Shown here piece by piece: positions 43,002-52,115 of a DNA stretch of 64,000 nt (position 1 is the stretch's first letter; every line of letters begins with the position of its first letter). Position numbers and translations under genes: made by a program. Origin of the DNA: UBA4615 sp044371545 (GTDB taxonomy: Bacteria; Pseudomonadota; Gammaproteobacteria; Burkholderiales; Burkholderiaceae_E); contig JBILTM010000001.1 in the NCBI GenBank assembly GCA_044371545.1, forward strand, positions 40,130-104,129, in the 5' to 3' direction. The notes under the pieces were generated by a model, which saw only the letters and a program-made list of their open reading frames with translations, searched no databases and was not told where the DNA came from.

Positions 43002-45287
43002 ATGCCTGCCGTGCCGTTCGCCCACCCGTTCCCGCACCGACCCGCACCGACCCGCACCGTGCCCCCGATCGATCCCGCCACGCCGGCCCCGGCCGCCGGC
43101 CCCAGCCGCTCCCCCGCAGACCGCCGGGCAGCGGTCGGCTTCGCCGCGGTGATCCTCGCGAGCGCGTTCCTGCTGTTCCAGGTCCAGCCGATGGCCGGCA
43201 AGGCGATCCTGCCGTGGTTCGGCGGCACGCCGGCGGTGTGGACCACGGCGATGCTGTTCTTCCAGTGCGTGCTGTTCGGCGGCTACGTCTACGCGCACCT
43301 GCTCGCGCGCCACGCCGCGCCGCGCACCCAGGTCGCGGTCCACGTCGCGCTGCTCGCGCTCGCCGCGTGGCTCGCCGCCGGCGTGCTGCCCGACGCGGCG
43401 CTCAAGCCCGCCGGCGACGACGCGCCGGTCGCGACGATCCTGTGGATCCTCGCGGCGAGCGTCGGCCTGCCGTACTTCTGCCTCGCCACCACCGGCCCGC
43501 TGCTGCAGCACTGGTTCGCGCAGGCGGGCCTGGGCGGCGCGGTGTTCCGGCTCTACGCGCTGTCGAACCTCGGTTCCTTCGCCGCGCTGCTGTCGTTCCC
43601 CTACCTGTTCGAGCCGCGGTTCGAGCTGCCGACGATCGCGCGACTCTGGACCGCGGGCTTCTGGGCGTTCGCCGCGGGCTGCGCGACCGTCGCGATCACG
43701 GTGGTGGCGGCGCGTGCGCGCACCCCGGCCGCGACATCGCCCGGCGCGAGCATCGCCGCGCCGGGCGGGGTCGAGGGTCCGCCGACCTGGCGCACGCGCG
43801 CCGTGTGGCTCGCGCTGCCGGCGCTCGCGTCGCTCGCATTCGTCGCGACCACCGACCACGTCAGCCACGACATCGCGCCCGAGCCGCGGCTGTGGATCAC
43901 GACGCTCGCGCTGTACCTGCTCACCTTCATCCTGGCCTTCGACCATCCGCGCTGGTACCGGCCGGCGCTGACCGCGGCGGCGTGCGTCGCCGGGGTGCTC
44001 GCGCTCGCCGGGCGCGAGGCGATCGTCGAGGCGCTCGGGCTGTCGTGGAGCCTCGGCGTCGACGGCCTGCGCACGCTGCACTACGCGGCGATGTTCGCCG
44101 CCTGCCTGCTGTGCCACGGCGAGCTGTACCGGCGCCGGCCGCGCGACGTGCGGCACCTGACCGGGTTCTACCTGTGGATGTCGGCGGGCGGCGCCTGCGG
44201 CGGGCTGTTCGTCGCGCTGGTCGCGACGAACCTCTTCGACGACTACCACGAGTGGCCGCTGCTGCTGGTCGCGATGCTCGCGCTCGCGTTCGCGGTGCTC
44301 GCGCGCGAAGCGGGCGGCACCGGCACGCGCCGTCGCCCGGTGCGCGCGGTGGCCGCGCTCGCCGCGCTCGCACTCGGCCTCGCGGTGCTGCGCTGGGAGG
44401 ATCCGTTCGGCTGGCGCGACCCGTCGACGCCCGAGCGCATCGAGGTCCGGCTCGACCAGACGCGCAACTTCTACGGCACGGTGTCGGTCGCCGAGCGCCG
44501 CCATCCGGGCGACCCGTCGCGCGACCACCGCGTGTTCTTCAGCGGCCAGATCACGCACGGCATCCAGTACCTCGACCCGGCGCTCAAGCGCGCGCCCGTC
44601 ACCTACTACTCAGAGGACAGCGGCATCGGCGAGACGCTGCGCTGGGTGGCGGCCCGCCAGCCGGCCGCGCGCGTCGCGCTGGTCGGGCTGGGCGCCGGCA
44701 CGCTCGCGACCTACGCGCGCGAGGCCGACACCTACGACTTCTACGAGATCAACCCCGAGGCGGTGCGCGTCGCCAACGCGTTCTTCGACAACCTCGCCAC
44801 CTGCCGGGCGCGCACCACGTCGACCTTCGTCGGCGACGCGCGGCTGAGCTTCGAGCGGCTGCCCGCCGACGTCCGCTACGACGTGATCGTGCTCGACGCG
44901 TTCACCGGCGGCTCGGTGCCGACGCACCTGCTGACGCGCGAGGCCTTCGAGACCTGGCACCGTCACCTCGCGCCCGGCGGCTTCATCGCGATCAACATCA
45001 CCAACGGCTACCTGAACCTGTATCCGGTGGTGCGCGCGCAGGCCGAGGCGCTCGGCCTCGGTTTCCGCAACAAGTGGCTCGCGGCCGACCGCGCGCGCCT
45101 CGTGCGGCAGAACCAGCACTTCGTGATGACGCGCGACGAGTCGTACCTGCGCGCGCATCCCTCGGTGAACCGGCCGATCCGCGACGCCTCGGGCGCGATC
45201 GTGGGCCGCGAGCAGCTCGACGTGCCCGGGCTGCGGACCTGGACCGACCACTACGGCAGCATCGGCGCGATCGAGTGGCGCGACTGA
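43002..45287 (+). CDS. Fused membrane (MFS-like)/spermidine synthase-like protein
   Basis: The roughly 761-residue protein has several transmembrane helices in its N-terminal half (about 40-460, opening with AVILASAFLLFQVQPMAGK, the hallmark of this fused family) and a spermidine-synthase-type methyltransferase fold from about 490 with ALVGLGAGTLATYARE, DFYEINPEAV and VIVLDAFTGGSVPTHLLT. Aminopropyl transfer has not been shown for most members, and no S-adenosylmethionine decarboxylase is nearby. The ATG at 43002 was chosen; the frame is open to 42810 but the extra 64 residues are not family-like. Confidence 0.85.
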   Translation: MPAVPFAHPFPHRPAPTRTVPPIDPATPAPAAGPSRSPADRRAAVGFAAVILASAFLLFQVQPMAGKAILPWFGGTPAVWTTAMLFFQCVLFGGYVYAHLLARHAAPRTQVAVHVALLALAAWLAAGVLPDAALKPAGDDAPVATILWILAASVGLPYFCLATTGPLLQHWFAQAGLGGAVFRLYALSNLGSFAALLSFPYLFEPRFELPTIARLWTAGFWAFAAGCATVAITVVAARARTPAATSPGASIAAPGGVEGPPTWRTRAVWLALPALASLAFVATTDHVSHDIAPEPRLWITTLALYLLTFILAFDHPRWYRPALTAAACVAGVLALAGREAIVEALGLSWSLGVDGLRTLHYAAMFAACLLCHGELYRRRPRDVRHLTGFYLWMSAGGACGGLFVALVATNLFDDYHEWPLLLVAMLALAFAVLAREAGGTGTRRRPVRAVAALAALALGLAVLRWEDPFGWRDPSTPERIEVRLDQTRNFYGTVSVAERRHPGDPSRDHRVFFSGQITHGIQYLDPALKRAPVTYYSEDSGIGETLRWVAARQPAARVALVGLGAGTLATYAREADTYDFYEINPEAVRVANAFFDNLATCRARTTSTFVGDARLSFERLPADVRYDVIVLDAFTGGSVPTHLLTREAFETWHRHLAPGGFIAINITNGYLNLYPVVRAQAEALGLGFRNKWLAADRARLVRQNQHFVMTRDESYLRAHPSVNRPIRDASGAIVGREQLDVPGLRTWTDHYGSIGAIEWRD

Positions 45288-45337
45288 GCGCGGCCGGCGC
45301 CCGGTCGCGGCCGCCCGCCCGCACTACACTCCTCCCG

Positions 45338-45931
45338 ATGAGACGCGACGTCGACCTCGCCCACGCCAGCCGGCTCGTGAACCACGGCCCGACGGTGCTC
45401 GTCGGCAGCGCGCACGGCGGGCGCCGCAACCTGATGGCGGCCGCGTGGTCGATGCCGGTCGAGTTCACGCCGCCGCGGATCGCGGTCGTGATCGACAAGG
45501 CCACGTACACGCGCGAGCTCGTCGAGGCGAGCGGCGCCTTCTCGCTGTCGCTGCCGTGCCCGGCGCTCGCCGACCTGACCTGGACGGTCGGCTCGGTCAG
45601 CGGCCGCGATCCGGCCGAGGACAAGTTCGCGCGCTATGCGATCGACGCGTTCGACGGGCCGGTGCTCGGGTTGCCGTGGATCGCCGGCTGCGTCGCCTGG
45701 CTCGAGTGCCGCGTGATCCCCGAGCCGCACGCGCAGCAGGCCTACGACACCTTCTTCGGCGAGGTGCTCGCCGCGCAGGCCGACGCGCGCGTGTTCGACG
45801 CCGGCCGCTGGACGATGACCGCCGACAACGCCGCGCTGCACACGATCCACCACCTGGGCGCGGGGCGCTTCGTGCCCGCCGGGCCGATGATGCAGGCCGA
45901 CCGGCTCGCACCGCGCGGCCCGGCGCCCTGA
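45338..45931 (+). CDS. Flavin reductase family protein
   Basis: The 197-residue FMN split-barrel protein has GRRNLMAAAWSMPVEFTPPRIAVVIDKATYTREL, spread over about residues 29-62, as in the DIM6/NTAB family, and ends in a normal HHLGAGRFV motif. It is a second, distant relative of the one at 32401. It lies 50 bases after the fused synthase gene and 26 bases before the enoyl-CoA hydratase. Its oxygenase partner, if any, is not known. Confidence 0.85.
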   Translation: MRRDVDLAHASRLVNHGPTVLVGSAHGGRRNLMAAAWSMPVEFTPPRIAVVIDKATYTRELVEASGAFSLSLPCPALADLTWTVGSVSGRDPAEDKFARYAIDAFDGPVLGLPWIAGCVAWLECRVIPEPHAQQAYDTFFGEVLAAQADARVFDAGRWTMTADNAALHTIHHLGAGRFVPAGPMMQADRLAPRGPAP

Positions 45932-45957
45932 GACGCACGACGACCGAGGAGACGACG

Positions 45958-46713
45958 ATGGACGACCTGGTGCTGCGCACCGACCGCGACGGCGCGGCGA
46001 CGCTGACGCTGAACCGCCCCGACAAGCTGAACGCGCTGAACGTCGCGCTCTTCGAGGCGCTCGACGCGCACCTCGACGCGATCGAGCGCAGCACCGACAC
46101 CGTGGGCCTGGTGATCGTCCGCGGCGCCGGGCGCTGCTTCTCGGCCGGCCACGACCTCGGCGACATCTCGACCGGCGAGGCGCTGCCGCGGCCGCATTTC
46201 CAGGCCTCGGTGATCGAGCGGCTCGCGAACCTGCCGCAGCCGGTGATCTCGGCGGTGCACGGCCACTGCTACACCGGCGCGCTCGAGCTCGCGCTGGCCG
46301 GCGACATCGTGTTCGCGGCCGAGGGCGCGAAGTTCGCCGACACCCACGCGAAATGGGCGCTGACGCCGGTCTGGGGGCTCTCCCAGCGGCTGCCGCGCCG
46401 CGTCGGTACCTACGTCGCGCGCGAGCTGATGATGACCTGCCGCGTGGTGGGCGGCCGCGAGGCCGAGCGGATCGGGCTCGCCAACGCCTGCGTGCCCGAT
46501 GCCGGGTTCGACGACGCGCTCGCGCGGTTCGCCGACGGCATCCTCGCGCAGAGCTGGTTCAGCCACCGCGCGAACAAGCGACTGCTGCGCGAGACCGACG
46601 GGCTGTCGCTCGGGGCCGGCCTCGCGCACGAGGCGTACCGCACCGAGGGCCGCGGGCCGGACATGGACGTGCGCATCGCCGCGTTCAAGGCGAAGACCGC
46701 GAAGGTCGGCTGA
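45958..46713 (+). CDS. Enoyl-CoA hydratase/isomerase family protein
   Basis: The 251-residue crotonase-fold protein has the oxyanion-hole GRCFSAGHDLGDIS and GHCYTGALELALAGDIV, which keeps the glutamate matching Glu144 of rat crotonase. At the position of Glu164 the motif reads FADTHAKWAL, with His, followed by TPVWGLSQRLPRRVG. This pattern occurs in a known subgroup whose chemistry is not settled, so hydration should not be taken for granted. The ATG follows GAGGAG. Confidence 0.88.
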   Translation: MDDLVLRTDRDGAATLTLNRPDKLNALNVALFEALDAHLDAIERSTDTVGLVIVRGAGRCFSAGHDLGDISTGEALPRPHFQASVIERLANLPQPVISAVHGHCYTGALELALAGDIVFAAEGAKFADTHAKWALTPVWGLSQRLPRRVGTYVARELMMTCRVVGGREAERIGLANACVPDAGFDDALARFADGILAQSWFSHRANKRLLRETDGLSLGAGLAHEAYRTEGRGPDMDVRIAAFKAKTAKVG

Positions 46714-46729
46714 GCGCGCGCGCCGCGCG

Positions 46730-47596
46730 TCAGGCCATGAACGCCTCGATCAGCCGGGAGAGCCGCTCCGGCTGGTCGTGGTGCACGTTGTGCCCGGCGT
46801 CCTCGACGTGCTCGATCCGCAGGTCCGCGTACGCGCCCGCGCGCGCCTCGAAGGCCTGCGGGTCGGCGGCGAGGCGGGCCCACAGGCCCGACTGCGCGCC
46901 GTCGACCCAGAGCACCGCCGCGCGGGTCTGCCGCCAGCAGTCGATCACCTCGTCCTGCGGCAGCGCGAGCGGGCTCGTGCGCTTCAACGCCGGGTCGGCG
47001 CGGCGCACCACCGTGCCGTCGGGCGCGAGCTCGCCCCACTGCTCGGCGAGGAAGCGGGCACGCGCCTCGTCGAGGCGCGGGTTCTCCGAGCGCATCCGCA
47101 GCGCGAACTCGTCGAAGCTCTCGTAGGGGCGCTGCGTGGTGTCGTCGCCGAGCTGCGCGAGCCACTTCGCGTAGCGCCGCGGCGCCGGGTCGTGGCGCCC
47201 GCCGGGCGGCCCGAAGCCGTCGACGTTGACCAGCCGCGCGACCCGGTCCGGCCGCACGCCCGCGTACAGCGCGGCGACCTGTGCGCCCATGCTGTGCCCG
47301 ACGAGGCGGGCCGGCGCGTCCGGCGTGACCTGCTCCAGCAGCGCGTCCAGGTCGGCGACGTAGTCGGGGAACCAGTAGGTGTCGGCGCCGCTGCGCCCCG
47401 ACAGGCCGTGGCCGCGCCAGTCGGGCGCGACGACCTGCCAGTCGCGCTCGAGCGCGTCGACGACGAACTGCCACGACGCCGACACGTCCTGCGAGCCGTG
47501 CAGCAGCACCAGCGGCGGGGCGTGCCCCGGGCCCCAGCGGCGCAGGTGGTAGTCGACGCCCCGGATCGGCACGGTCTCCGAACGGCTCGCTCTCAT
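46730..47596 (-). CDS. Alpha/beta-hydrolase
   Basis: The 288-residue protein has the oxyanion segment VLLHGSQDVSASW, the nucleophile elbow GHSMGAQ and the catalytic-His loop EDAGHNVHHDQPE, a complete serine-hydrolase set. The substrate is unknown. It is divergent from the ene-reductase gene (161-base gap), and convergent with the enoyl-CoA hydratase. Confidence 0.87.
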   Translation of the reverse strand: MRASRSETVPIRGVDYHLRRWGPGHAPPLVLLHGSQDVSASWQFVVDALERDWQVVAPDWRGHGLSGRSGADTYWFPDYVADLDALLEQVTPDAPARLVGHSMGAQVAALYAGVRPDRVARLVNVDGFGPPGGRHDPAPRRYAKWLAQLGDDTTQRPYESFDEFALRMRSENPRLDEARARFLAEQWGELAPDGTVVRRADPALKRTSPLALPQDEVIDCWRQTRAAVLWVDGAQSGLWARLAADPQAFEARAGAYADLRIEHVEDAGHNVHHDQPERLSRLIEAFMA

Positions 47597-47757
47597 GCGG
47601 GTCTCCTCGCGGCCGCCGGCGGCCGATGTCCGATGGTACCCACCCGCCGTGCGGCCGCGGTCCGCGTCCGGCGCGACGGCGTTCCGCGCGCGCGTGTTCC
47701 GGCACCGCCGGCGGGCGCCGCTGCGCTAGCATCGATTCGCCCCTCAGGAGACCGCCG

Positions 47758-48867
47758 ATGTCGATCGATTCGCTGTTCCACCCGCTGAAGGTGGGCCCGC
47801 TGACGCTGTCGCACCGCGTCGTGATGGCGCCGCTCACCCGGATGCGCGCGACCGTGCCCGGCTGCGTGCCCAACGCGCTGAACGCCCGCTACTACGCGCA
47901 GCGCGCGACCCCGGGCGGGCTGATCGTCGCCGAGGCCTCGCAGGTCGACCCGGGCGGGCGCACCGCGCCGTCGACCCCGGGCATCCACTCGGACGAGCAG
48001 GTCGAGGGCTGGTCGCAGGTGGTGCGCGCGATCCACGAGCGGGGCGGCCACGTGTTCCTGCAGCTGTGGCACGTGGGCCGCCTGTCGCACTCGTCCTACC
48101 AGTCCGACGGCGGCCCGCCGGTCGCGCCGTCCGAGGTCCGGGCCGAAGGCATGGTGCGCACCGCCGACGGCGGGCGCGAGCCGTACCAGACGCCGCGCGC
48201 GCTGCGCACCGACGAGCTCCCCGGCCTCCTGGAGGCCTACGCGCGCGCCGCGCGCAACGCGATGCGCGCCGGCTTCGACGGCGTCGAGGTGCACGGCGCG
48301 AACGGCTACCTGCTCGAGCAGTTCCTGCAGTCGCGCACCAACCTGCGCACCGACGCGTACGGCGGCTCGATCGAGGGCCGCGCGCGCCTGCTGCTCGAGG
48401 TGACGCGCGCGGTCGCATCGGTGTGCGGCGCCGAGCGCGTCGGGGTTCGCCTGTCGCCGTTCGGCGTCGCCAACGGCAGCGGCGAGGACGACCCCGAGCC
48501 GCTGTACCGCCACGTGATCCGTGCGCTCGACGCGCTCGGCCTCGCCTACCTGCACCTGATCGAGCCGCGCGCCAGCGGCGCCGGCCAGGCCGAGGTCGAC
48601 CGGCAGGGCGTGCCCTCGGCGGCCGCGATGTTCCGGCCCGACTGGCACGGCGTGCTGATCGCGGCCGGCAACTTCCGCGGCGACGGCGCCGCCGCGATGG
48701 TCGAGGCGGGCCACGCCGACGCGATCGCGTTCGGCCGGCTCTTCATCTCCAACCCCGACCTGCCGGCGCGGCTGCGCGCGGGCGCGCCGCTGACGCCGTA
48801 CGACCGCGCGACCTTCTACACGCAGGGCGAGGCGGGCTACGTCGACTATCCGACGATGGCGGGCTGA
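47758..48867 (+). CDS. Old yellow enzyme-type ene-reductase (NADH:flavin oxidoreductase)
   Basis: The 369-residue TIM-barrel flavoprotein is NemA-like: PLTRMRAT, QLWHVGRLSH, and VHGANGYLLEQFLQ with the His/Asn pair that holds the activated alkene's carbonyl, then YGGSIEGRARLLLEV. It would reduce C=C bonds next to carbonyl or nitro groups. Its ATG follows CAGGAG. The GntR gene lies on the opposite strand 57 bases after its stop. Confidence 0.93.
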   Translation: MSIDSLFHPLKVGPLTLSHRVVMAPLTRMRATVPGCVPNALNARYYAQRATPGGLIVAEASQVDPGGRTAPSTPGIHSDEQVEGWSQVVRAIHERGGHVFLQLWHVGRLSHSSYQSDGGPPVAPSEVRAEGMVRTADGGREPYQTPRALRTDELPGLLEAYARAARNAMRAGFDGVEVHGANGYLLEQFLQSRTNLRTDAYGGSIEGRARLLLEVTRAVASVCGAERVGVRLSPFGVANGSGEDDPEPLYRHVIRALDALGLAYLHLIEPRASGAGQAEVDRQGVPSAAAMFRPDWHGVLIAAGNFRGDGAAAMVEAGHADAIAFGRLFISNPDLPARLRAGAPLTPYDRATFYTQGEAGYVDYPTMAG

Positions 48868-48924
48868 TCGGCGACGCGGCCGGCCGGTCGCCGGGTGTCG
48901 GCGACCGCAGGCCGGGCGCGCGCG

Positions 48925-49827
48925 TCAGCCGCGTGCGCCCGGCGCCGGCCCGAGGCCCCGGCTGTGCACGACGAAGCCGGCCGCCAGCGTGTTGATCTGC
49001 GCGCCGGTGATCTCGCTCAGCACCCGGCCGCGCTCTGACGGGATCGCCGCGTTCAGGTGCTGCACCGGCCGGCCCTCGAGGTCGTGGATCAGCCGCACCA
49101 GCGTCAGCAGCGGCGCGCCGACCTCGGTGTCGAGCAGCGCCGCCTCGCGCGCGTCGGCGGTCTTCGCGCCGATCTCCTGCACGACGCGGCCGAAGCGCAC
49201 GCCCTGCGCCATCAGGATCTCGTAGAGCGGGCGGCGCGCGAGCGCGGCCGCGGTGATGCGCCCACCGAGCCGCTCGGGTACCCAGGCGCCGGTGGCCATC
49301 ACCGGCACGCCGTCGAGGCTGCGGCATCGCACCGCGTGCAGCGCGCGCTCGCCGGCACCGAGCGCCATCGTCGCGGCCACCTCGGGCGGCGGTACCGCGT
49401 GCGAGACCGAGATGACGCGCACGGTGGTCGACTCGGCGTAGCGGCGCAGCCCGTCGACGAACGACAGCGTCGGCGCGGGCAGCGGCGCGGGCGCACGTTC
49501 GGTGACGAAGGTGCCGAGCCCGTGGCGGCGCTGCACCAGGCCCTGCGCCTGCAGGTCGGACAGCGCGCGCCGCACGGTGATGCGCGAGACGCCGAAGCGT
49601 GCACACAGCGCCTCCTCGGTCGGGAGCGCGTCGCCCGGGCGCCAGGCGCCGCGCACGATCCGGTCGCGCAGCAGCAGGTACAGCTGCCGGTGCAGCGCGA
49701 CGCCGCTCGAGCGCGGCAGTCCGACCGCCGGATCGGCGGCGCCGGCCTCGTCCGGCGGCCCGGCCGGAGGGCGACTCGGGCGGGCGGCTCGGCCGCCGTG
49801 GGCGGGTCCGGAGACGGCAGGGCGCAT
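48925..49827 (-). CDS. GntR-family (HutC type) transcriptional regulator
   Basis: The 300-residue protein has an N-terminal winged helix at about 45-115 (LCARFGVSRITVRRALSDLQ) and a UTRA ligand domain at about 135-285. It is divergent from the gene for a Bug-type binding protein, and inverted repeats lie between them, so it probably controls the plus-strand cluster that begins at 49924. The effector is likely to be a substrate of that cluster. The first 40 residues are low in complexity. Confidence 0.9.
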   Translation of the reverse strand: MRPAVSGPAHGGRAARPSRPPAGPPDEAGAADPAVGLPRSSGVALHRQLYLLLRDRIVRGAWRPGDALPTEEALCARFGVSRITVRRALSDLQAQGLVQRRHGLGTFVTERAPAPLPAPTLSFVDGLRRYAESTTVRVISVSHAVPPPEVAATMALGAGERALHAVRCRSLDGVPVMATGAWVPERLGGRITAAALARRPLYEILMAQGVRFGRVVQEIGAKTADAREAALLDTEVGAPLLTLVRLIHDLEGRPVQHLNAAIPSERGRVLSEITGAQINTLAAGFVVHSRGLGPAPGARG

Positions 49828-49840
49828 TTGACAGGGGATG

Positions 49841-49872
49841 GGTTGTATTGTGACTATGATAACCGGACAACC
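49841..49872. promoter_or_regulatory. Inverted repeats between the GntR gene and the Bug gene
   Basis: GGTTGT at 49841-49846 pairs perfectly with ACAACC at 49867-49872 and nearly with ATAACC at 49859-49864. The stretch is AT-richer than its surroundings and includes TATGAT at 49855-49860. A perfect TTGACA lies at 49828-49833, but at 21 bases the spacing to TATGAT is too long for a normal promoter pair. This is a plausible GntR operator. Confidence 0.45.
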
Positions 49873-49923
49873 GCCCCGGCACGACCTCGCCGCGGCCGCG
49901 GGGAACAGGGAGGAGACGCATCG

Positions 49924-50916
49924 ATGGACCCGCTCCGAACACTGCGCCGGTGCGCCGTCGCGGTCGCGCTGGCGCTCGCGGCCGGCGGCGCCGCCGCGCA
50001 GGCGGGCACGCAGGCCGCGCCCGCCGCCGGCTGGAAGCCCGAACGCCCGGTCACGCTGGTCGTGCCCTACAGCCCCGGCGGCGGCACCGACGTGATGGCG
50101 CGCCAGGTCGCCAAGGAGCTGTCGCGCCGCTGGGGCCAGGCGGTCAACGTCGAGAACACGCCCGGCGCCGACGGGCTGCTGGGCACGCGCCGCGTGATCG
50201 AGTCGAAGCCCGACGGCTACACCTACCTCGTGCAGCTGCCCTCGCTGGTGCTGAACAAGCACCTGCCCGGCTTCAAGGGCGCGGACCCGACGACCCAGCT
50301 GATCCCGGTGGTCGCCTACTCGGTGCTGGCCGGCGTCTACGTCGTCAACACCGCGATCCCCGGGAAGACGCTGCCCGAGGTGCTCGCGTACTGCCGCACC
50401 GCGCCGCAGCCGTGCACCTTCGGCACGACCGAGAACACCGCGCGGCTGCGGCTGCAGATGCTGCAGTCGACCGAGCTGCCGTCGATGATCGTCGTCAACT
50501 ACAAGGGCGGCGGCCAGCTGATCACCGACCTCGTCGGCAACTCGATCAACGTCGGCTCGATGGGCTACACCGCAGTGATCCCGCACATGGCCTCGGGCAA
50601 GCTGAAGGTGGTGATGTCCTCCGGCAGGGAGCGCTCGCCGGTGCTGCCCGACGTGCAGTCGGCGATCGAGGCGGGGTACCCGCAGCTGCTCGGCGAGACC
50701 TGGTACGGCCTCTTCGCGCCGCTCGGCACGCCCAAGCCGATCGTCGACGCGGTGTCGGCCGCGGTGCGCGAGGCGATCAAGGACGAAGCGGTGCTGAAGG
50801 CGTTCGCCACGCTCGGCGCCTCGCCGATCGGCAACACGCCCGAGCAGTTCGCGCAGCTGGTGCGCGAGGAGGCCGAGCGCCTCGAGGCGCTGGTCAGGCG
50901 CTTCCCGATCCAGTGA
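49924..50916 (+). CDS. Bug-type tripartite tricarboxylate transporter substrate-binding protein
   Basis: The 330-residue protein has a signal peptide (about 1-26, ending AAAQA) and the Bug hallmarks VTLVVPYSPGGGTDVMARQV and NTPGADGLLGTRRV. Bug proteins bind carboxylates in the periplasm. No TctA/TctB membrane components are in the window, so it may work with a transporter encoded elsewhere or as a sensor. It is the first gene of the GntR-linked cluster. Confidence 0.92.
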   Translation: MDPLRTLRRCAVAVALALAAGGAAAQAGTQAAPAAGWKPERPVTLVVPYSPGGGTDVMARQVAKELSRRWGQAVNVENTPGADGLLGTRRVIESKPDGYTYLVQLPSLVLNKHLPGFKGADPTTQLIPVVAYSVLAGVYVVNTAIPGKTLPEVLAYCRTAPQPCTFGTTENTARLRLQMLQSTELPSMIVVNYKGGGQLITDLVGNSINVGSMGYTAVIPHMASGKLKVVMSSGRERSPVLPDVQSAIEAGYPQLLGETWYGLFAPLGTPKPIVDAVSAAVREAIKDEAVLKAFATLGASPIGNTPEQFAQLVREEAERLEALVRRFPIQ

Positions 50917-50929
50917 ACGGAGCACGACG

Positions 50930-52069
50930 ATGAACGCCGCGACCGCCGCCCCCGTGTCTTCCGCCCCCGTGTCACCCTCCGTCGATCCGCGCGCCGGCCG
51001 CGACGCGTCCGCCTGGACCGTCGCCGACCTCGAGCGCGACCGGGGCTGGATCGTCCGCCTCGACGACGCCGACCGCGCCGACCTGCTGTCGGTGCTCGCC
51101 GTCGGCCGCGTCCCCGGCCGCGCGCTGCTCGACTACCGGCGCGAGGACTTCCCGTTCGGCGCGCGGGTGCTCGGCAAGCTCGCGGCGGCGGTGCGCGACG
51201 CGCAGCACGGGCGCGGCCTCGCGCTGGTCAAGGGGCTCCCACGCGAAGGCGTCGACGCGGCGTCCTTCGAGCTGCTCACCTGGGCGATCGGGCTGCACTT
51301 CGGCGTGGCGCGCCCTCAGGACCGCTTCACCCGCTACATGAACGCGGTGAAGGACGTCGGCGTCGACTACCGCAGCCCGACCGGCCGCGGCTACTCGTCG
51401 CGCGCCGAGCTCGACTTCCACGCCGACAGCGGCGACGTCGTGATGCTGACCTGCTACAACCAGGCGCCGGTCGGCGGCGACAGCCTGGTGAGCAGCGGCG
51501 TCGCCGCGTGGCGCGCGCTCGCCGCCGAGCGTCCCGACCTCGCGCACGTGCTCGAGACCCGGCCGGTGCCGTTCAGTCGCCAGGGCGAGCAGAGCGAGGG
51601 CGAGGCGCCGTTCACGCGGATCACCGTGTTCGCGCGGACCGCGACCGACGTCTTCTGCGCGTGGAACCGCAACCGGATCGTCAACGGCATGAAGCTCGAG
51701 GGCGCGCCGCCGGTCGACGACGCGCAACGCGAAGGCGTCGAGCTGCTCGACTCGATCCTGCGCCGGCCCGCGCACCTCTTCGAGATGCGCCTGGAGCCCG
51801 GCGACCTGCAGATCCTGTCGAACTTCACGACGCTGCACGCGCGTACGGCGTTCACCGACGACCCCGACGAGTCGCGCAAGCGCACGCTGTTCCGCCTGTG
51901 GCTCGCCACGCCCGACGGCCTCGCCCTGCCGCCCGACTGGCGCGACAAGTGGGGCGCGGTCGAGCCCGGCGTCGTCAAGGGCGGCATGCGCGGGCACCAC
52001 TACGACGAAGCCTGCCGCGCGTTCGAGGCGAGGCAGGCCGAGACCCTGGGCATGCGGCTGCCGTCCTGA
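50930..52069 (+). CDS. TauD/TfdA-family Fe(II)/2-oxoglutarate dioxygenase
   Basis: The 379-residue protein has the facial triad of this family: DFHADSGD (H-x-D, at about 163-165) and the distal His in NFTTLHARTAF at about 303, followed by the 2-oxoglutarate-binding Arg in SRKRTLFRLWL. It would hydroxylate a carboxylate substrate using oxygen and 2-oxoglutarate. It lies 13 bases after the Bug gene and 46 before the lyase gene. Confidence 0.9.
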   Translation: MNAATAAPVSSAPVSPSVDPRAGRDASAWTVADLERDRGWIVRLDDADRADLLSVLAVGRVPGRALLDYRREDFPFGARVLGKLAAAVRDAQHGRGLALVKGLPREGVDAASFELLTWAIGLHFGVARPQDRFTRYMNAVKDVGVDYRSPTGRGYSSRAELDFHADSGDVVMLTCYNQAPVGGDSLVSSGVAAWRALAAERPDLAHVLETRPVPFSRQGEQSEGEAPFTRITVFARTATDVFCAWNRNRIVNGMKLEGAPPVDDAQREGVELLDSILRRPAHLFEMRLEPGDLQILSNFTTLHARTAFTDDPDESRKRTLFRLWLATPDGLALPPDWRDKWGAVEPGVVKGGMRGHHYDEACRAFEARQAETLGMRLPS

Positions 52070-52115
52070 CGCGCCGCACCGCCCGCCCACCCGTCACACC
52101 TAAGGAAGGACCGCC

